Assembly (NCBI RefSeq): GCF_002949795.1
Contig: NZ_CP026692.1
Span: 1,299,501-1,363,500, forward strand
DNA from: Nostoc sp. 'Lobaria pulmonaria (5183) cyanobiont'
GTDB taxonomy: Bacteria > Cyanobacteriota > Cyanobacteriia > Cyanobacteriales > Nostocaceae
DNA: 64,000 bases
Direction: 5' to 3'
Shown piece by piece: positions 53,331 through 63,717 of the stretch. The translations under genes were made by a program, and so were the position numbers. The notes below the pieces were generated by a model, which was given only the letters and a program-made list of their open reading frames with translations, had not been told where the DNA came from and ran no database searches. Position 1 is the stretch's first letter, and each line of letters starts with the position of its first letter.

Positions 53331-55073
53331 CTAAAATCCAAGGTCAGCTTTAGCTAGTTCAGCAGCGGCGAATACTTCTGCGTCAGGTTTTTCTTCCCAG
53401 GCTGGTTCACCAATTTCTGCGTAAAAAGTTGCGTCGTAAGGACGGGTACGCACTACTACAGGCATAGGAACGGCGTGACCCAATATTAAAGCTTGTTGTT
53501 TCGAGTCTAGCTTTGCCAATACCGATCGCAGTCCGCTACCACCAGATACCCCTGTAAAAATCGCGTCAATATCTTTTTCATCATTCAGCAAAGCGGTAAT
53601 GCGAGTCCCAATTTGCGACATAACTTCATTATCTATGCCTGATGGACGTTGATCGACTACCAAAAGTGTGACAAAATATTTTCGCAGTTCGCGGGCAATG
53701 GTCCCAAAGATAGTACTTTGGACGATAGCCGGGTCAAGGAAACGGTGCGCCTCTTCAATGGTAATCATCAATGGGGTCGGGCGATCGCTGGGATTTTTGC
53801 TTTGCAGGAATTTATCTGCTTTCTTGACGTAATGCTCGTGAATACGGCGGGTGATCATATTTGTCACCAACATATAAGAGAGCATATTAGACTGGGAACC
53901 AAATTCTATCACAACATTCTTCCCAGATTCCAGGCATTGCACAATTTTACTAATATAATTTTGGGGGCAAACTGCTCGCATATACTTCAAGCTATCCATC
54001 CGCAAGAGTTTGCGCTGCAATGCCATAATCGAACCTTTGTGTCCGCGCTTCTCCTCGCAGAACATCTCGATTTCTTCGTTAGTCATATTCAGCAACTGGA
54101 CAATCCAAGACTTGCCAAATTCGCTATACAGAATATTGGCGTTATCTAAAGCTGCGTCAGAGAGTCCTAAATCTCGGCTACATAACTTAATATCTTCAAC
54201 TTCTATTTGCTCGTAACTCAAATAAAGTTCTTGGGCATCACGCACACCCCGACGCTTTGTTGATTCCGGGTCGAGGGTGTAGACTTCCACTTTACTAGGA
54301 AAAAGTTGCTTTAATCCTTTAACGGTATTAACATTTTTACCTTCTGCAACAGCTTCCCAGCCATACTCAGAGTGCATATCAAAAATCAAATTGACTGCCG
54401 CATTTTTACGGATAACGCCAGCTAACAGTAGCCGCGTTAGAAAAGATTTACCAGTACCAGATTTCCCAAATACCCCATTACTCCGTTCCACGAAGCGATT
54501 TAAATCGATACAAACCGGCACATCCATATCCAAAGGTTTGCCGATGGAAAAATTGCGCCTTTGGGGGTCATCTTCCCAACCAAATACCCGGCGAAAATCG
54601 TCAACACTAGCTTCGTAAACTTGACTAAAGTGGCTAGGAATAGTTTTAACTGGCAACAATTCCATTGTCGTGCTGGTTTGTGGCACAAATGAAGCTAAAC
54701 CCGTCATCGATGGGAGGAAAGGATTTGCCGATTTGCCATTTGTTGGGGAAAAAGATTCTTCAGATTCGGGAGTGAACATCAACATCGGCGCGAGGTTGAT
54801 AGTACCGTAAGTGCCACTTCCGGCTAAAACATCTCGTAAAAAAGTGTCTTCCCAACTGGGGGGATTAGCAATAATTCGCGCATTAGCAGCTCCCAATGCT
54901 ACATCTGTCAGCATACAAAAAAAACGCGATCGCATCCCTTGCACAACAAGAAATTTACCCACCCGCATATCTTCCACAGAAATGTCAGGATGCAATCGTA
55001 CTTCTAAACCTTCAGTTAGAGAACCTTGAATGACCGAACCTAATGGCTGTGCCGAATTCATCTGATTAGTCAT
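53331..55073 (-). CDS. HerA-like hexameric ATPase (DUF87 family)
   Basis: A 580-residue ATPase. The N-terminus (about 15-100) looks like a HAS-barrel (LGSVIQGSLTEGLEVRLHPD). The motor domain has Walker A GKSGTGKS at 203-210 and Walker B PLMITIEEAHRFLDP, then VVDQRPSGIDNEV and a sensor-like ALILGHAVPMP. HerA proteins are FtsK-like DNA motors, usually with the nuclease NurA in archaea. No nuclease gene is nearby, so partner and role are unknown. The first ATG (55073) lies inside a heptamer repeat; the ATG four codons later (55061) may be the original start. Neither has a clear RBS. Confidence 0.9.
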   Translation of the reverse strand: MTNQMNSAQPLGSVIQGSLTEGLEVRLHPDISVEDMRVGKFLVVQGMRSRFFCMLTDVALGAANARIIANPPSWEDTFLRDVLAGSGTYGTINLAPMLMFTPESEESFSPTNGKSANPFLPSMTGLASFVPQTSTTMELLPVKTIPSHFSQVYEASVDDFRRVFGWEDDPQRRNFSIGKPLDMDVPVCIDLNRFVERSNGVFGKSGTGKSFLTRLLLAGVIRKNAAVNLIFDMHSEYGWEAVAEGKNVNTVKGLKQLFPSKVEVYTLDPESTKRRGVRDAQELYLSYEQIEVEDIKLCSRDLGLSDAALDNANILYSEFGKSWIVQLLNMTNEEIEMFCEEKRGHKGSIMALQRKLLRMDSLKYMRAVCPQNYISKIVQCLESGKNVVIEFGSQSNMLSYMLVTNMITRRIHEHYVKKADKFLQSKNPSDRPTPLMITIEEAHRFLDPAIVQSTIFGTIARELRKYFVTLLVVDQRPSGIDNEVMSQIGTRITALLNDEKDIDAIFTGVSGGSGLRSVLAKLDSKQQALILGHAVPMPVVVRTRPYDATFYAEIGEPAWEEKPDAEVFAAAELAKADLGF

Positions 55074-55125
55074 TTGTCATTTGTCATTTGTCATTGGTCA
55101 TTGGTTATTGGTCATTGGTCATTTG
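55069..55125. repeat. Heptamer tandem repeat at the HerA-like gene start
   Basis: GTCATTT/GTCATTG units (minus strand AATGACA) run from 55069 to 55125. The annotated start codon of the ATPase gene is part of the array. A second array of the same heptamer lies past its 3' end (53142-53180). Confidence 0.8.
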
Positions 55126-55177
55126 TTTTTCTTCTCCATCCCCTATGCCCCATGCCCAATTTCCCATGCCCTATTAT

Positions 55178-55972
55178 CTAATCAATCTGAATCGAAGTTG
55201 GCGCACTTCCCGTTGGTGGAGTGGTACTAATTAACGGTTTGCGGAATTGAGCGTAAAGGCGATCGCGCCAGGTAAAGAATGGTTCATAATCTATATTCTC
55301 GGCAAAGATTGGCAATCCTTTACCTCTGATAGAAGCTGGTAAATCCAGATAGGGCCCAGAGGGAAACTTGAGTAATATCGATAAGCCAGCCACTGCTAAG
55401 TCAGCTAAAGTCGGCTCATCTCCTGTTAAATACGGACTATCTGCCAATAATAACGTCAAGGCTTCCAAGTCTTGTTTTAAAGATGCGATCGCTGACTTGA
55501 TCACATCTGGGCTGTAACCGACGCCAAAACCCAACACTGTCAGTAAGTCACTAGGTACTCCTTGAACCAGACTTTTAAATATATCTGGTGTTGAGGTGGG
55601 TAATAAAGACTTACGGAAATTTTGATCTTGGCTTATGGCAGCAAATAGTGCTTTGCGACCTTTGATGCCTATGGACTCATCCGCCCATTCTTCTATTAAT
55701 AAAGTTAAACCTCGTTGTTTAGGATCTTGCGGTATTATCGGGCGATCGGGATACTCTAAGTCTAAATACTTAGCTATTTCCGTAGAATCCGCAATATATT
55801 TATTACGATCTTTTAATACTGGCACTTGTTTTTGACCAGTCAGTCGGAACAGTTCTACCTGTCCAATCCCAGGCGTCACCTCTATTTTGCGGTAATCTAG
55901 TCCTTTAAAATCTAAAATTAGGCGCACTTTCTCTGAGTATTGAGAGAGTTCCCATTGGTATAATTCCAGCAT
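55178..55972 (-). CDS. Glutathione S-transferase family protein
   Basis: A 264-residue protein. The N-terminal thioredoxin-like domain has YQWELSQYSEKVRLILDF, QKQVPVLKDRNKYIADSTEI and AKYLDLEYPDRPIIP. The second domain is helical with LLADSPYLTGDEPTLADLAV, the usual GST C-terminal signature. Ser-x-x-Ser replaces the CxxC/S of some classes at the active site (ELSQYSEK). Start fits ordinary GST length plus a short Pro/Thr-rich tail. Substrate unknown. Confidence 0.9.
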   Translation of the reverse strand: MLELYQWELSQYSEKVRLILDFKGLDYRKIEVTPGIGQVELFRLTGQKQVPVLKDRNKYIADSTEIAKYLDLEYPDRPIIPQDPKQRGLTLLIEEWADESIGIKGRKALFAAISQDQNFRKSLLPTSTPDIFKSLVQGVPSDLLTVLGFGVGYSPDVIKSAIASLKQDLEALTLLLADSPYLTGDEPTLADLAVAGLSILLKFPSGPYLDLPASIRGKGLPIFAENIDYEPFFTWRDRLYAQFRKPLISTTPPTGSAPTSIQID

Positions 55973-56719
55973 ATTTTGGATATCTTGTAACTGGTCAACT
56001 TCTTAACTTTACAATTGTATCTTTAGTTTAAGTAATTTTTATTGATATTAGTTGCTTAGTTATCTATATTAATTGACATTAGGGTTTAACTGATGCCTAA
56101 TTTTTGGCAAAATTATCGATTTTAAAAAATATTACTTTCTGATTGATTAAAATATCGAATAACTAAGTAATTTAATTCAGCATATATATAAATATAAACC
56201 TAACTCCTTATTCGTAGGTCTTCAACAGTTACTTCAGTTTCTGTCACCGTTAGCCTACGTTAAAATATATCGGTAATTAATTTCTATGCTTTTGCTGAAT
56301 AATCAATGGTCAATTCTGAGATATAACCTTCTTCCCTATGTAATTTAGGATTTATGAATCAACTACTAATTTACGTACAAGTTCGTATATAAATTGTCTT
56401 TTAAGTATAATCTTTCTTTGGAGCTGATTCTAACTCATAACTTGTAGATATAAGATTTTCACACTTTCTGAGAATTTACGTGACACCGAGTGGGGCTTTT
56501 AACTCATTTTCGTGTAATGGAGAAAATTTACTCAATTTACATTAAATATATGGTAGATATATTTCATACTTATCAGTTTGAGTGGAGGTTAAACATTTTA
56601 CCTCACTAGCACAAACTCTTCTAGAGAAAAACCTTACTTCCCTCTTGAGTTAGATTTTGTGCATAGCAAAATGTTATAAATCTTTATGTAATCTGTGGAC
56701 AAAAAGAAAAACAAAATTT
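55973..56719. other. Long AT-rich region upstream of the fasciclin gene
   Basis: About 750 bases without ORF or strong hairpin. It separates the GST gene start and the fasciclin gene and so holds both promoters. Confidence 0.5.
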
Positions 56720-57604
56720 ATGAAGACAAATTACAGCAAATTGCTGACCACGTTGGCAGGCATAGCAGGATTGAGTAGTTTCAGCGTCCTCATTACTTTA
56801 CCATCTGACGCGAAAGAGGCACTAAATCCTAACCCCAGTATTTTCAACGAAGCCCTCTATAACCAGGGTCAACGCCTTCAAGCAAACGCTCAATACACAC
56901 CTGCTGAGGCTGTTTCCCAAACAGAAAAGGGCAATACCAAACGCAAATCGGTAGCACAGAATAGTGGTGGAACGCTAAATCCCAAACCAAGTATTTTCAA
57001 CGAGCCTCCCTATAACCGTGGTGGTGGTAGTGTGACACCTAGTGAATCTACGCCCCCTAGTGAATCTACACCCCCTAGTGAACCTACACCCCGCACCCCA
57101 CGTACTATCCCACAAACTCAACCTACCACACCACCGACTCAGACACCGACTACAACTCCACCAGGACCAGGGGCAAGTGACAATCAAGGCAAAAATTTGT
57201 TAGCCTTGGCAGAGTCAAACGCTTCCTTTACCACGTTGACCAAGGCTTTGAAAGCAGCAGGATTGACCGGAGCTTTGCAAGGCAAAGATAACTTAACTAT
57301 TTTTGCACCCACAGATGCAGCTTTTGCTAAGTTGCCACCAGATGCTTTGCAAGAATTGTTAAAACCAGACAACAAAGAAGTATTGCTGAAGATTTTAACT
57401 TACCATGTGGTGAGTGGTAAGTTATTGTCTACTGATTTGAAGTCTGGCGAAGTTAAAAGCCTTGAAGGCGGAACAATCAACGTAAAAGTTGATCCTGCTA
57501 GTGGTGTTACCGTTAATGATGCTAAAGTCACACAGGCAGATATCACAGGTAGTAACGGCGTAATCCACGCAATCGATCAGGTGATTTTACCTCCTGACTT
57601 GTAG
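56720..57604 (+). CDS. Secreted fasciclin (FAS1) domain protein
   Basis: A 294-residue protein starting at ATG 56720, where a signal peptide begins (KTNYSKLLTTLAGIAGLSSF, cut near SDA). A longer frame opens 21 codons earlier but spoils the signal. Two copies of a NPxPSIFNEALYNQ-like motif follow, then a Pro/Ser/Thr linker with repeated PPSEST. FAS1 spans about 155-293: LLALAESNASFTTLTKALKA, NLTIFAPTDAAFAKLPPDAL, LKILTYHVVSGKLLSTDL and NGVIHAIDQVILPPDL. Such domains mediate adhesion at the cell surface or sheath. A terminator lies 66 bases downstream. Confidence 0.92.
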   Translation: MKTNYSKLLTTLAGIAGLSSFSVLITLPSDAKEALNPNPSIFNEALYNQGQRLQANAQYTPAEAVSQTEKGNTKRKSVAQNSGGTLNPKPSIFNEPPYNRGGGSVTPSESTPPSESTPPSEPTPRTPRTIPQTQPTTPPTQTPTTTPPGPGASDNQGKNLLALAESNASFTTLTKALKAAGLTGALQGKDNLTIFAPTDAAFAKLPPDALQELLKPDNKEVLLKILTYHVVSGKLLSTDLKSGEVKSLEGGTINVKVDPASGVTVNDAKVTQADITGSNGVIHAIDQVILPPDL

Positions 57605-57669
57605 TTGTACGGTATCAGTATAACTGGCAATATAACTAGATTTGCATAAAGTATTAATAGGTTAAAATT

Positions 57670-57701
57670 CCGTTCAGATGTTAATTTTGGACGGTTTTTT
57701 T
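57670..57701 (+). terminator. Terminator of the fasciclin gene
   Basis: CCGTTC (57670-57675) pairs with GGACGG (57689-57694) with one G-T wobble and is followed by seven T (57695-57701). It overlaps the end of the converging deacetylase gene. Confidence 0.65.
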
Positions 57702-58601
57702 GTTTGCAGTCAGCTTTTGATCTTTATCTTGCATTTCTAAAAGTTCAGGAATAGTAACAAATTTATAGCCCTGTTTCCGAAAGTTGGCAATAATTTCTGG
57801 TAAAGCTTGCACAGTTTTAGAGCGATTACCACCACCATCATGCATTAACACAATTCCACCTGGCTTGGCCCTCCTAAACACATTGTTAATTAATTTTGGT
57901 ACAGCAGGACGTGAATAGTCTACAGAGTCAGATGACCAGAGAATGATGGCATATTTGCTATTTCTAGCATAACTAGCCACCCCATTGTGCATGATTCCGC
58001 CTGGTGGTCGAAATAAATTTGTTTTAATCCCTGTTACTTGATAAATCAAGTCTGCTGTGTGGTCAATTTCATAGGCAGCTGCTTGTGGATTCAAGAATTG
58101 ATACCAATGATGCCAAGTGTGATTACCAATTACGTGACCTTCAGCAATCTCCCGTTTCACTAAGCCTGGATAATTCTTCACATTTTGCCCAATAAGAAAA
58201 AATGTCCCTTTAATCTGATTTTTTTTAAGAATATCGAGTACTTGCGCGGTACTTTCAGGCCATGGCCCATCATCAAAGGTGAGCGCAATTACTTTCTGTT
58301 CGGGAGCAAGTTTTGCGGCATTAACTATTGCTCCCTGAAAACGCTGTGGCAAAGTATATGAAAAACCTTTTGTTTGTACTTGTTGCTGCCAACTTTGAAG
58401 CATTATCGCTTTTAGTTCTTCAATCTGCTGCTGAATTCCAACTTTGATTGGTAGATTGTTTACATTTGTATTCTCTGTACTTTGAGCATTAGAGGAACTT
58501 GACTTAATAAGCATCATCGTGCTGGCACTCACACTGCCACTCAAGACAAGCAACGTAACTAATATTTTTTGCAGACCAAAAAATGACCTATTGTCGTCCA
58601 C
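57681..58601 (-). CDS. NodB-type polysaccharide deacetylase
   Basis: A 306-residue envelope enzyme that removes acetyl groups from N-acetylglucosamine polymers or peptidoglycan. It begins at GTG 58601, with AAGGAG about eight bases upstream. Residues 11-35 form a signal or anchor helix. Motif 1 is TFDDGP (108-113; Asp110 base, Asp111 metal), motif 2 HTWHH (161-165; two metal His), motif 3 RPPGG, and a later HDGGG with the catalytic His (VLMHDGGGNRSKT). All motifs are intact, so it should be active. It converges on the fasciclin gene. Confidence 0.93.
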   Translation of the reverse strand: MDDNRSFFGLQKILVTLLVLSGSVSASTMMLIKSSSSNAQSTENTNVNNLPIKVGIQQQIEELKAIMLQSWQQQVQTKGFSYTLPQRFQGAIVNAAKLAPEQKVIALTFDDGPWPESTAQVLDILKKNQIKGTFFLIGQNVKNYPGLVKREIAEGHVIGNHTWHHWYQFLNPQAAAYEIDHTADLIYQVTGIKTNLFRPPGGIMHNGVASYARNSKYAIILWSSDSVDYSRPAVPKLINNVFRRAKPGGIVLMHDGGGNRSKTVQALPEIIANFRKQGYKFVTIPELLEMQDKDQKLTANKKTVQN

Positions 58602-59316
58602 TTCATAGCTCCTTCAAGGTGAAACCATCTTTTTTTCACAATAATTATGGCAGATATTTCTACTCTGTAAGCCTTGCCATACAAGCTACAGTTATGATTG
58701 GTATATTTTTTAAAGTTAGCTCCAACCCTGACTCTGAAAAAATACCTTACCCAATGAATAATCTAATATCTATAAGCAAAACCCTCACCATGAAGCTGAG
58801 AATCTTCTTACGCATTAATTTTTGTAACCTATAGGGCATGAGGGGAATTTCGAGAACTGTAAAAGGCAATTAAAATAATTCGTAATTCAGTTTTGTAACG
58901 AAGATAAAGACAAGAGCCACAAAACTTGCCACTTCTTAGTTGCGAAGGATTTAACCTCCTATAATTTATTAATCCTGCCTGATTAACTATAAATCTTAAT
59001 GTAGGCTAAATATTGCATATCCTATTGACGAAGCCATTGCGAAATTATGACAAAGATGTGACCTTTCTTGAGTAATGACGGTAAAGAGCAAACCTGTTAA
59101 AAAATTTCTTTTATCCCCAACCGCGCAAAACGATTGAACATCATTAACTGCTGAAAGTTCTGCAAGTAATGCTTGAAAGTGAGTCCGAAAATTCCGCAGG
59201 CTTGTTTCTCTCTTAAAAAAGGGACTTCCTATAAATCATCCATTTTGTGGGGTAAGATGCCCACCCCACAGGAGTTGACAGAATATTTTTTATTTGGAAA
59301 TCCCTTAAAAAACAGG
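58602..59316. other. Intergenic region upstream of the deacetylase and downstream of hemL
   Basis: About 715 bases. A frame at 58583-58834 overlaps the deacetylase start and is not credible. TGTGGGGT (59246-59253) pairs perfectly with ACCCCACA (59263-59270), 47 bases past the hemL stop, and may terminate hemL. Nothing else was recognised. Confidence 0.5.
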
Positions 59317-60615
59317 TTACAGGCTCGACATTACATCCCGTGCAACTGCTAAAGTCTGCTCTATGTCTTCTTCAGTGTGAGCAAAAGACGTAAACCCAGC
59401 TTCAAATTGAGAGGGTGCTAAGTAAACACCGTGCTCTAACATCCCGCGATGGAAGCGTCCAAATTTGGCTGTATCAGACTTTTTCGCATCTTCATAGTTA
59501 TGAACTGGGCCAGAGGTAAAGAATAAGCCGAACATAGCGCTGATTTGACCGCCGCAAGCTGCGTGACCAGTTTCTTTGGCAATTTGCTGCAAACCATCTG
59601 CTAGCTTTTTAGTAATCTGCTCAAGAGACTCGTAAGTACCTGGCTTTTGCAGCAATTCTAAAGTTTTAATACCAGCAGTCATTGCCAAAGGATTACCAGA
59701 AAGAGTTCCAGCTTGATATACGGGGCCGGCGGGCGCAACCATTGACATAATATCTCGGCGGCCGCCATAAGCCCCTACTGGCAAACCACCACCAATCACC
59801 TTACCCAGGGTTGTTAAATCGGGAGTGACGCCAAATTTTTCTTGAGCGCCACCGTAAGCAATGCGGAAGCCTGTCATCACTTCGTCAAATACCAACAACG
59901 CTCCATACTCATGAGTCAATTCCCGTAATCCTTCTAGGAATCCAGCGTCAGGCGCAATAAATCCAGCATTGCCGACGACTGGCTCAAGAATGACACCAGC
60001 AATCTCGTCGCGGTTTTCTTCAAATAAAGCTTTGACTGCTTCTAGGTCATTGAAAGGTGCAGTTAGAGTAGTGCTAGTTGCTGCTTTAGGTACTCCTGGT
60101 GAGTCTGGCAAGCCAAGTGTGGCAACACCAGAACCCGCCTTTACTAGAAACGTATCGGCGTGTCCGTGATAGCAGCCTTCAAATTTGATGATTTTGTCTC
60201 GGTTGGTAAAAGCCCGCATCAGCCGCAAAACTCCCATACAGGCTTCAGTTCCCGAATTAACAAATCTGACCATTTCGATGCTAGGAACGGCATCGATGAC
60301 CATTTCTGCCAAAACATTTTCTAGAACTGAGGGAGCGCCGAAACTGGTGCCTTTTTCTAAAGCTTCATGCAACGCTGCAATTACTTCTGGATGAGCATGA
60401 CCGCAAATAGCTGGGCCCCAAGTGCCTACGTAGTCTATGTATTTATTGCCATCTACATCCCAAATATACGCGCCTTTAACACGCTCAAAAACGATGGGTT
60501 GTCCACCCACAGATTTAAAGGCACGAACTGGAGAACTGACTCCTCCGGGCATGAGATTTTGAGCAGCGGCGAAGACTTCTTGTGATTTTGTTGTTTTAAT
60601 TGTGGTATTTACCAA
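59317..60615 (-). CDS. hemL: Glutamate-1-semialdehyde 2,1-aminomutase (HemL)
   Basis: A 432-residue PLP enzyme converting glutamate-1-semialdehyde to 5-aminolevulinate, the tetrapyrrole precursor for chlorophyll, bilins and heme. Family wording is strong: [49 protein letters not shown] (243-251) and [17 protein letters not shown], with Lys272 as the PLP-binding residue. The start is TTG at 60615; AGGAG lies seven bases upstream. Length and motifs match the usual enzyme. Monocistronic, divergent from hisIE. Confidence 0.97.
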   Translation of the reverse strand: MVNTTIKTTKSQEVFAAAQNLMPGGVSSPVRAFKSVGGQPIVFERVKGAYIWDVDGNKYIDYVGTWGPAICGHAHPEVIAALHEALEKGTSFGAPSVLENVLAEMVIDAVPSIEMVRFVNSGTEACMGVLRLMRAFTNRDKIIKFEGCYHGHADTFLVKAGSGVATLGLPDSPGVPKAATSTTLTAPFNDLEAVKALFEENRDEIAGVILEPVVGNAGFIAPDAGFLEGLRELTHEYGALLVFDEVMTGFRIAYGGAQEKFGVTPDLTTLGKVIGGGLPVGAYGGRRDIMSMVAPAGPVYQAGTLSGNPLAMTAGIKTLELLQKPGTYESLEQITKKLADGLQQIAKETGHAACGGQISAMFGLFFTSGPVHNYEDAKKSDTAKFGRFHRGMLEHGVYLAPSQFEAGFTSFAHTEEDIEQTLAVARDVMSSL

Positions 60616-60844
60616 AGTTCTCTCCTAACAGTGGGCAATAAAACGCTCTATCTTAGGATAGGGTCAAACACTGCTTAGAATTTCTATCCTATAAAATTAG
60701 CTGAACCAAAAAAATAACAATATGTTATGCAAGTCCAATGAAGACTTGACTTTAGATATTTAATTCCAAAAAATATACCAGCTAGCCTATTCTGAATGGT
60801 ATCGTGAATCCATAAATTATTCTCATGAGAGCAAACTAGCTGGT

Positions 60845-61495
60845 ATGTCTTCTAACGATTCGCGATCGCTGCATTACACCATCCCGGTTGAGAAAATTCG
60901 CTACGATGAACGGGGTCTGGTGCCTGCAATTGTCCAAGACTATCTAGATGGTACTGTCCTGATGATGGCGTGGATGAATCAGGAGTCGTTACAAAAGACT
61001 TTAGAAACTGAAGAAACTTGGTTTTGGAGTCGTTCCCGGCAAGAATTGTGGCATAAGGGGGCGACTTCTGGGCATATCCAAAAAGTGCAAAGTATCCGTT
61101 ATGACTGTGATAGTGATGCGCTCCTGATTGGGGTAGAGCAATTAGGGGATGTTGCCTGCCATACTGGAGAGCGCAGTTGTTTTCACCAAATAGAAGGTAA
61201 AATTGTTGCACCACCAGGTGATACATTGTCGCAATTGTTTCAAATAATATGCGATCGCCGCGATAATCCTACTGAAAGTTCTTACACTTGTAAACTATTC
61301 GCAGGTGGCGATAACAAAATTTTGAAAAAAATCGGTGAGGAAACTGCTGAGGTGGTAATGGCTTTTAAGGATGATCAAGAAGATGCGATCGCAGGTGAAG
61401 TGGCTGATTTGCTATATCATACTTTGGTTGCCTTAGCTCACCATCAAGTGGATTTAAAATCTGTATATCGCAAGCTGCAAGAACGTCGTCAATAG
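60845..61495 (+). CDS. hisI: Bifunctional phosphoribosyl-AMP cyclohydrolase/phosphoribosyl-ATP pyrophosphatase (HisIE)
   Basis: A 216-residue enzyme for steps two and three of histidine synthesis. The HisI part (about 15-115) has [35 protein letters not shown] and the zinc/metal residues DCDSDALLI and [11 protein letters not shown]. The HisE part (about 125-212) has [20 protein letters not shown] and [20 protein letters not shown]. Domain order HisI-HisE and length match the fused form. No strong RBS is seen. Confidence 0.97.
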   Translation: MSSNDSRSLHYTIPVEKIRYDERGLVPAIVQDYLDGTVLMMAWMNQESLQKTLETEETWFWSRSRQELWHKGATSGHIQKVQSIRYDCDSDALLIGVEQLGDVACHTGERSCFHQIEGKIVAPPGDTLSQLFQIICDRRDNPTESSYTCKLFAGGDNKILKKIGEETAEVVMAFKDDQEDAIAGEVADLLYHTLVALAHHQVDLKSVYRKLQERRQ

Positions 61496-61507
61496 AGGGA
61501 AAATAAA

Positions 61508-61521
61508 CGCACAGATGTGCG
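61508..61521. terminator. Small hairpin between hisIE and the MFS gene
   Basis: CGCAC (61508-61512) pairs with GTGCG (61517-61521) around AGAT, in the 29-base gap between two converging genes. Short stem, no T run; a weak call. Confidence 0.35.
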
Positions 61522-61524
61522 CCC

Positions 61525-62799
61525 CTACTCAGCCAAAATTCGATTCAGGTACTGTAAAATTGCTATAGCGATCGCTACACTGAAGATGAAGCCTAGCCAG
61601 TAAGTATTGGTAATAATTTGTGGTTGATCTAATGCCCATCCACCCAAAGGATGACCAATAAAAGAGCCAACAGCCCAGCACAAAGCGTTGATGGAAAAAT
61701 AAACGCCGCGTTGATTTTTCGGGGCTAACTCAGTCACTAAAGAGGCAGCAGATGGGGTATAGGAAACAATTGCCACAGCAAATACTCCCAATGCCAATGT
61801 TACCCAAAGCAAATGATCGGATGGGGCTGTCCCACTTACCCAAATCAGTCCAAAACCAATTGCCCAGAAAATCGCAGAAACAGTAAGTGCGAGTGTGTGA
61901 GAACAGCGTTTTAAGATGCTGGTGACAGGCAACTGACAAATAATTGCGAACACCAGATGCCAAGTAAATAGTCCGCTAATGGTAGTTTCAGTAAATCCCT
62001 TGGCAGTACTTTCTACAAGGACATAATTTTTGAAGTAAAGCGGCAGGGTGCTGTGGATTTGAGAAATATAGATTGTAAAAAATATATTAACTACTATGTA
62101 GACTAGGAAACGCCCATCTCTTAATACTGCCATCCAAGCAGCAAAAAGTTCTGTCTTTTCAGATTCCTCTGTCTGCTCTTGCTCAGTTTCACTAATCCCT
62201 ACATAGACAACTCCAAAAAATAGCATAAAAGAGATGGCATCAATGATAAATAGCCATCGATAATTCCCAACGATCGCGATTAAAAACCCTGCTAGGACAA
62301 TTCCGATCGCTAACCCAAGATTATCAGCTAGTCGGGCGATCGCAAAAGTTTCGCGGCGATTGTCAATTTGGCTAGCGTCAGCAACCACAACTTCAGCCGC
62401 CGGCCAATAGAAACCTATTCCTAAACCGCTAATCAAGCTACCGATTACTAAGGAAGTGAAATTATTGGTTGCAGCTAAAACTAGAGAAGCAATTGCTGAA
62501 ATCGCCGTCGCTAGCAACAAAGTGCGGCGGCGTCCCCAGTATTCAGAATCAGCCAAAGAACCACCTGCAATCCGCCCTACAATGCCGGAAATCGAGGCGC
62601 TACCCAAGGCTACCCCAACACTGGTTGCAGATAAACCAAGTTGATTAACAAAAAAGATGGGCGCATAAAACAGGGTAAAGCCGGTGCCAACTTCCGAGAG
62701 AAATCTACCAATTGCGAAAATCCAGACTTGGGGATGTATCGAGGGCAACCACGATGATAAGTGAGATTGAGAAGCTAATTTCATGAGTTTAAATGTCAT
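61525..62799 (-). CDS. Major facilitator superfamily transporter
   Basis: A 424-residue protein with 12 predicted membrane segments in two halves. The loop 2-3 motif reads GRIAGGSLADSEYWGRRRTL, typical for MFS drug or sugar exporters, and motif C-like glycine-rich helices follow (LISGLGIGFYWPAAEVV). A charged central loop (EQEQTEESEKTE) separates the halves. An alternative start lies five codons in; neither has an RBS. Substrate unknown. It converges with hisIE. Confidence 0.9.
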   Translation of the reverse strand: MTFKLMKLASQSHLSSWLPSIHPQVWIFAIGRFLSEVGTGFTLFYAPIFFVNQLGLSATSVGVALGSASISGIVGRIAGGSLADSEYWGRRRTLLLATAISAIASLVLAATNNFTSLVIGSLISGLGIGFYWPAAEVVVADASQIDNRRETFAIARLADNLGLAIGIVLAGFLIAIVGNYRWLFIIDAISFMLFFGVVYVGISETEQEQTEESEKTELFAAWMAVLRDGRFLVYIVVNIFFTIYISQIHSTLPLYFKNYVLVESTAKGFTETTISGLFTWHLVFAIICQLPVTSILKRCSHTLALTVSAIFWAIGFGLIWVSGTAPSDHLLWVTLALGVFAVAIVSYTPSAASLVTELAPKNQRGVYFSINALCWAVGSFIGHPLGGWALDQPQIITNTYWLGFIFSVAIAIAILQYLNRILAE

Positions 62800-63269
62800 G
62801 GTTTTTTGACATTTTGGTAATTCTTATCATTGGCTGCAATTTTCCTCACTAATTCCACAGGGTTTCCACAGGGATTTTAGCAGTTTTCCACAGGTGTTAT
62901 ACGAGCTAATAAGCTTCTTGCTGTCTGACTGGGGATTGTTGATTAGAAGTAGCAAAGAAGTTTAAGGACTGAGTTTATATGAAGTAAAGTAACAAAAAAA
63001 TGGCTTAAAGTCCGATTGTTTCGTTCGTATTTATTTTTTATACAATCGTTTTTAACATTTCGCAGCATTGACAAACCCACCCCCTCTTGGCGCACAATGA
63101 TGCGGCTTGCTTTTGTAATCCGTTCAACTGTTGACATCAAATATGTAAAATATATTACTACCAGATGTAAGTGCAGATTGTCGGGATAGCGAAAGAGCGT
63201 GTGAAGCCCTAAACCGCTTTAACGCAAGCAACTTGTCCCTCTTGATTATCCTCATAGGAGGAAAATCTC
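62800..63269. other. Intergenic region with a doubtful frame
   Basis: About 470 bases. A minus-strand frame at 62943-63140 (starts MMSTVERITKASRIIVRQEG) has no RBS and no known family; it may be a remnant or chance. GATTATCCTCATAGGAGGAA just before the DUF2811 gene is its RBS region. Confidence 0.45.
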
Positions 63270-63524
63270 ATGAAAGCAACGGTTAGCATCTTTACAGAAA
63301 TTCCTGAAACACTCCACGAATCCTTAAAATACTACTTAGAAACCCATCCCGATTGGGATGAAAACAGAGTATTGACGGCGGCGCTATCATTGTTTTTACT
63401 CCAAAATGGAGATAGCGATCGCCGGGTTGCGCGAGTCTATCTGGAAACTTTGTTTCACCACTCCACAGTAAAAATGCCCTGTACCGACTCACCAGCAACA
63501 GCTAATTTACTAGACACCCCATAG
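63270..63524 (+). CDS. DUF2811 protein of unknown function
   Basis: An 84-residue protein with a near-perfect RBS (AGGAGG about eight bases before ATG). It begins MKATVSIFTEIPETLHESLK and has YLETHPDWDENRVLTAALSL and RVARVYLETLFHH. I recognise this as the cyanobacterial DUF2811 family; the fold resembles small ribbon-helix-helix-like proteins, but this is uncertain. The C-terminal 15 residues are unlike the core. Role unknown. A strong hairpin follows 24 bases later. Confidence 0.85.
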   Translation: MKATVSIFTEIPETLHESLKYYLETHPDWDENRVLTAALSLFLLQNGDSDRRVARVYLETLFHHSTVKMPCTDSPATANLLDTP

Positions 63525-63548
63525 GTAGTGGTATGAAGGGCGTTATTC

Positions 63549-63589
63549 CCCGATTAATGGTGCACGGTATGCCGTGCCCCATTAACGGG
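63549..63589 (+). terminator. Nested hairpin after the DUF2811 gene
   Basis: CCCG, TTAATGG and GCACGG (63549-63567) pair with CCGTGC, CCATTAA and CGGG (63572-63589), with one bulged A and one mismatch, around TATG. A very stable structure 24 bases past the stop, without a T run. It may also be a Nostoc palindromic repeat. Confidence 0.6.
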
Positions 63590-63717
63590 ATCTTAAGCTA
63601 ATAGCGATCGGCAATATTACAATAAAAAAGATCGGTAGATTCCGATCCTTAAAAAAGTTCTAATAGTTTCTCTTATTGCCAAAACTAGTTGGTAATAAAG
63701 CAGAATTTACCTTTGTT

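Noticed and set aside
53130..53357. 75-codon plus-strand frame made of heptamer repeats
   Set aside because: Its start is in the GTCATTT array and its body in another palindromic repeat.
62943..63140. 65-codon minus-strand frame before the DUF2811 gene
   Set aside because: No RBS, no family and low-complexity end; probably chance or an unrecognisable remnant.
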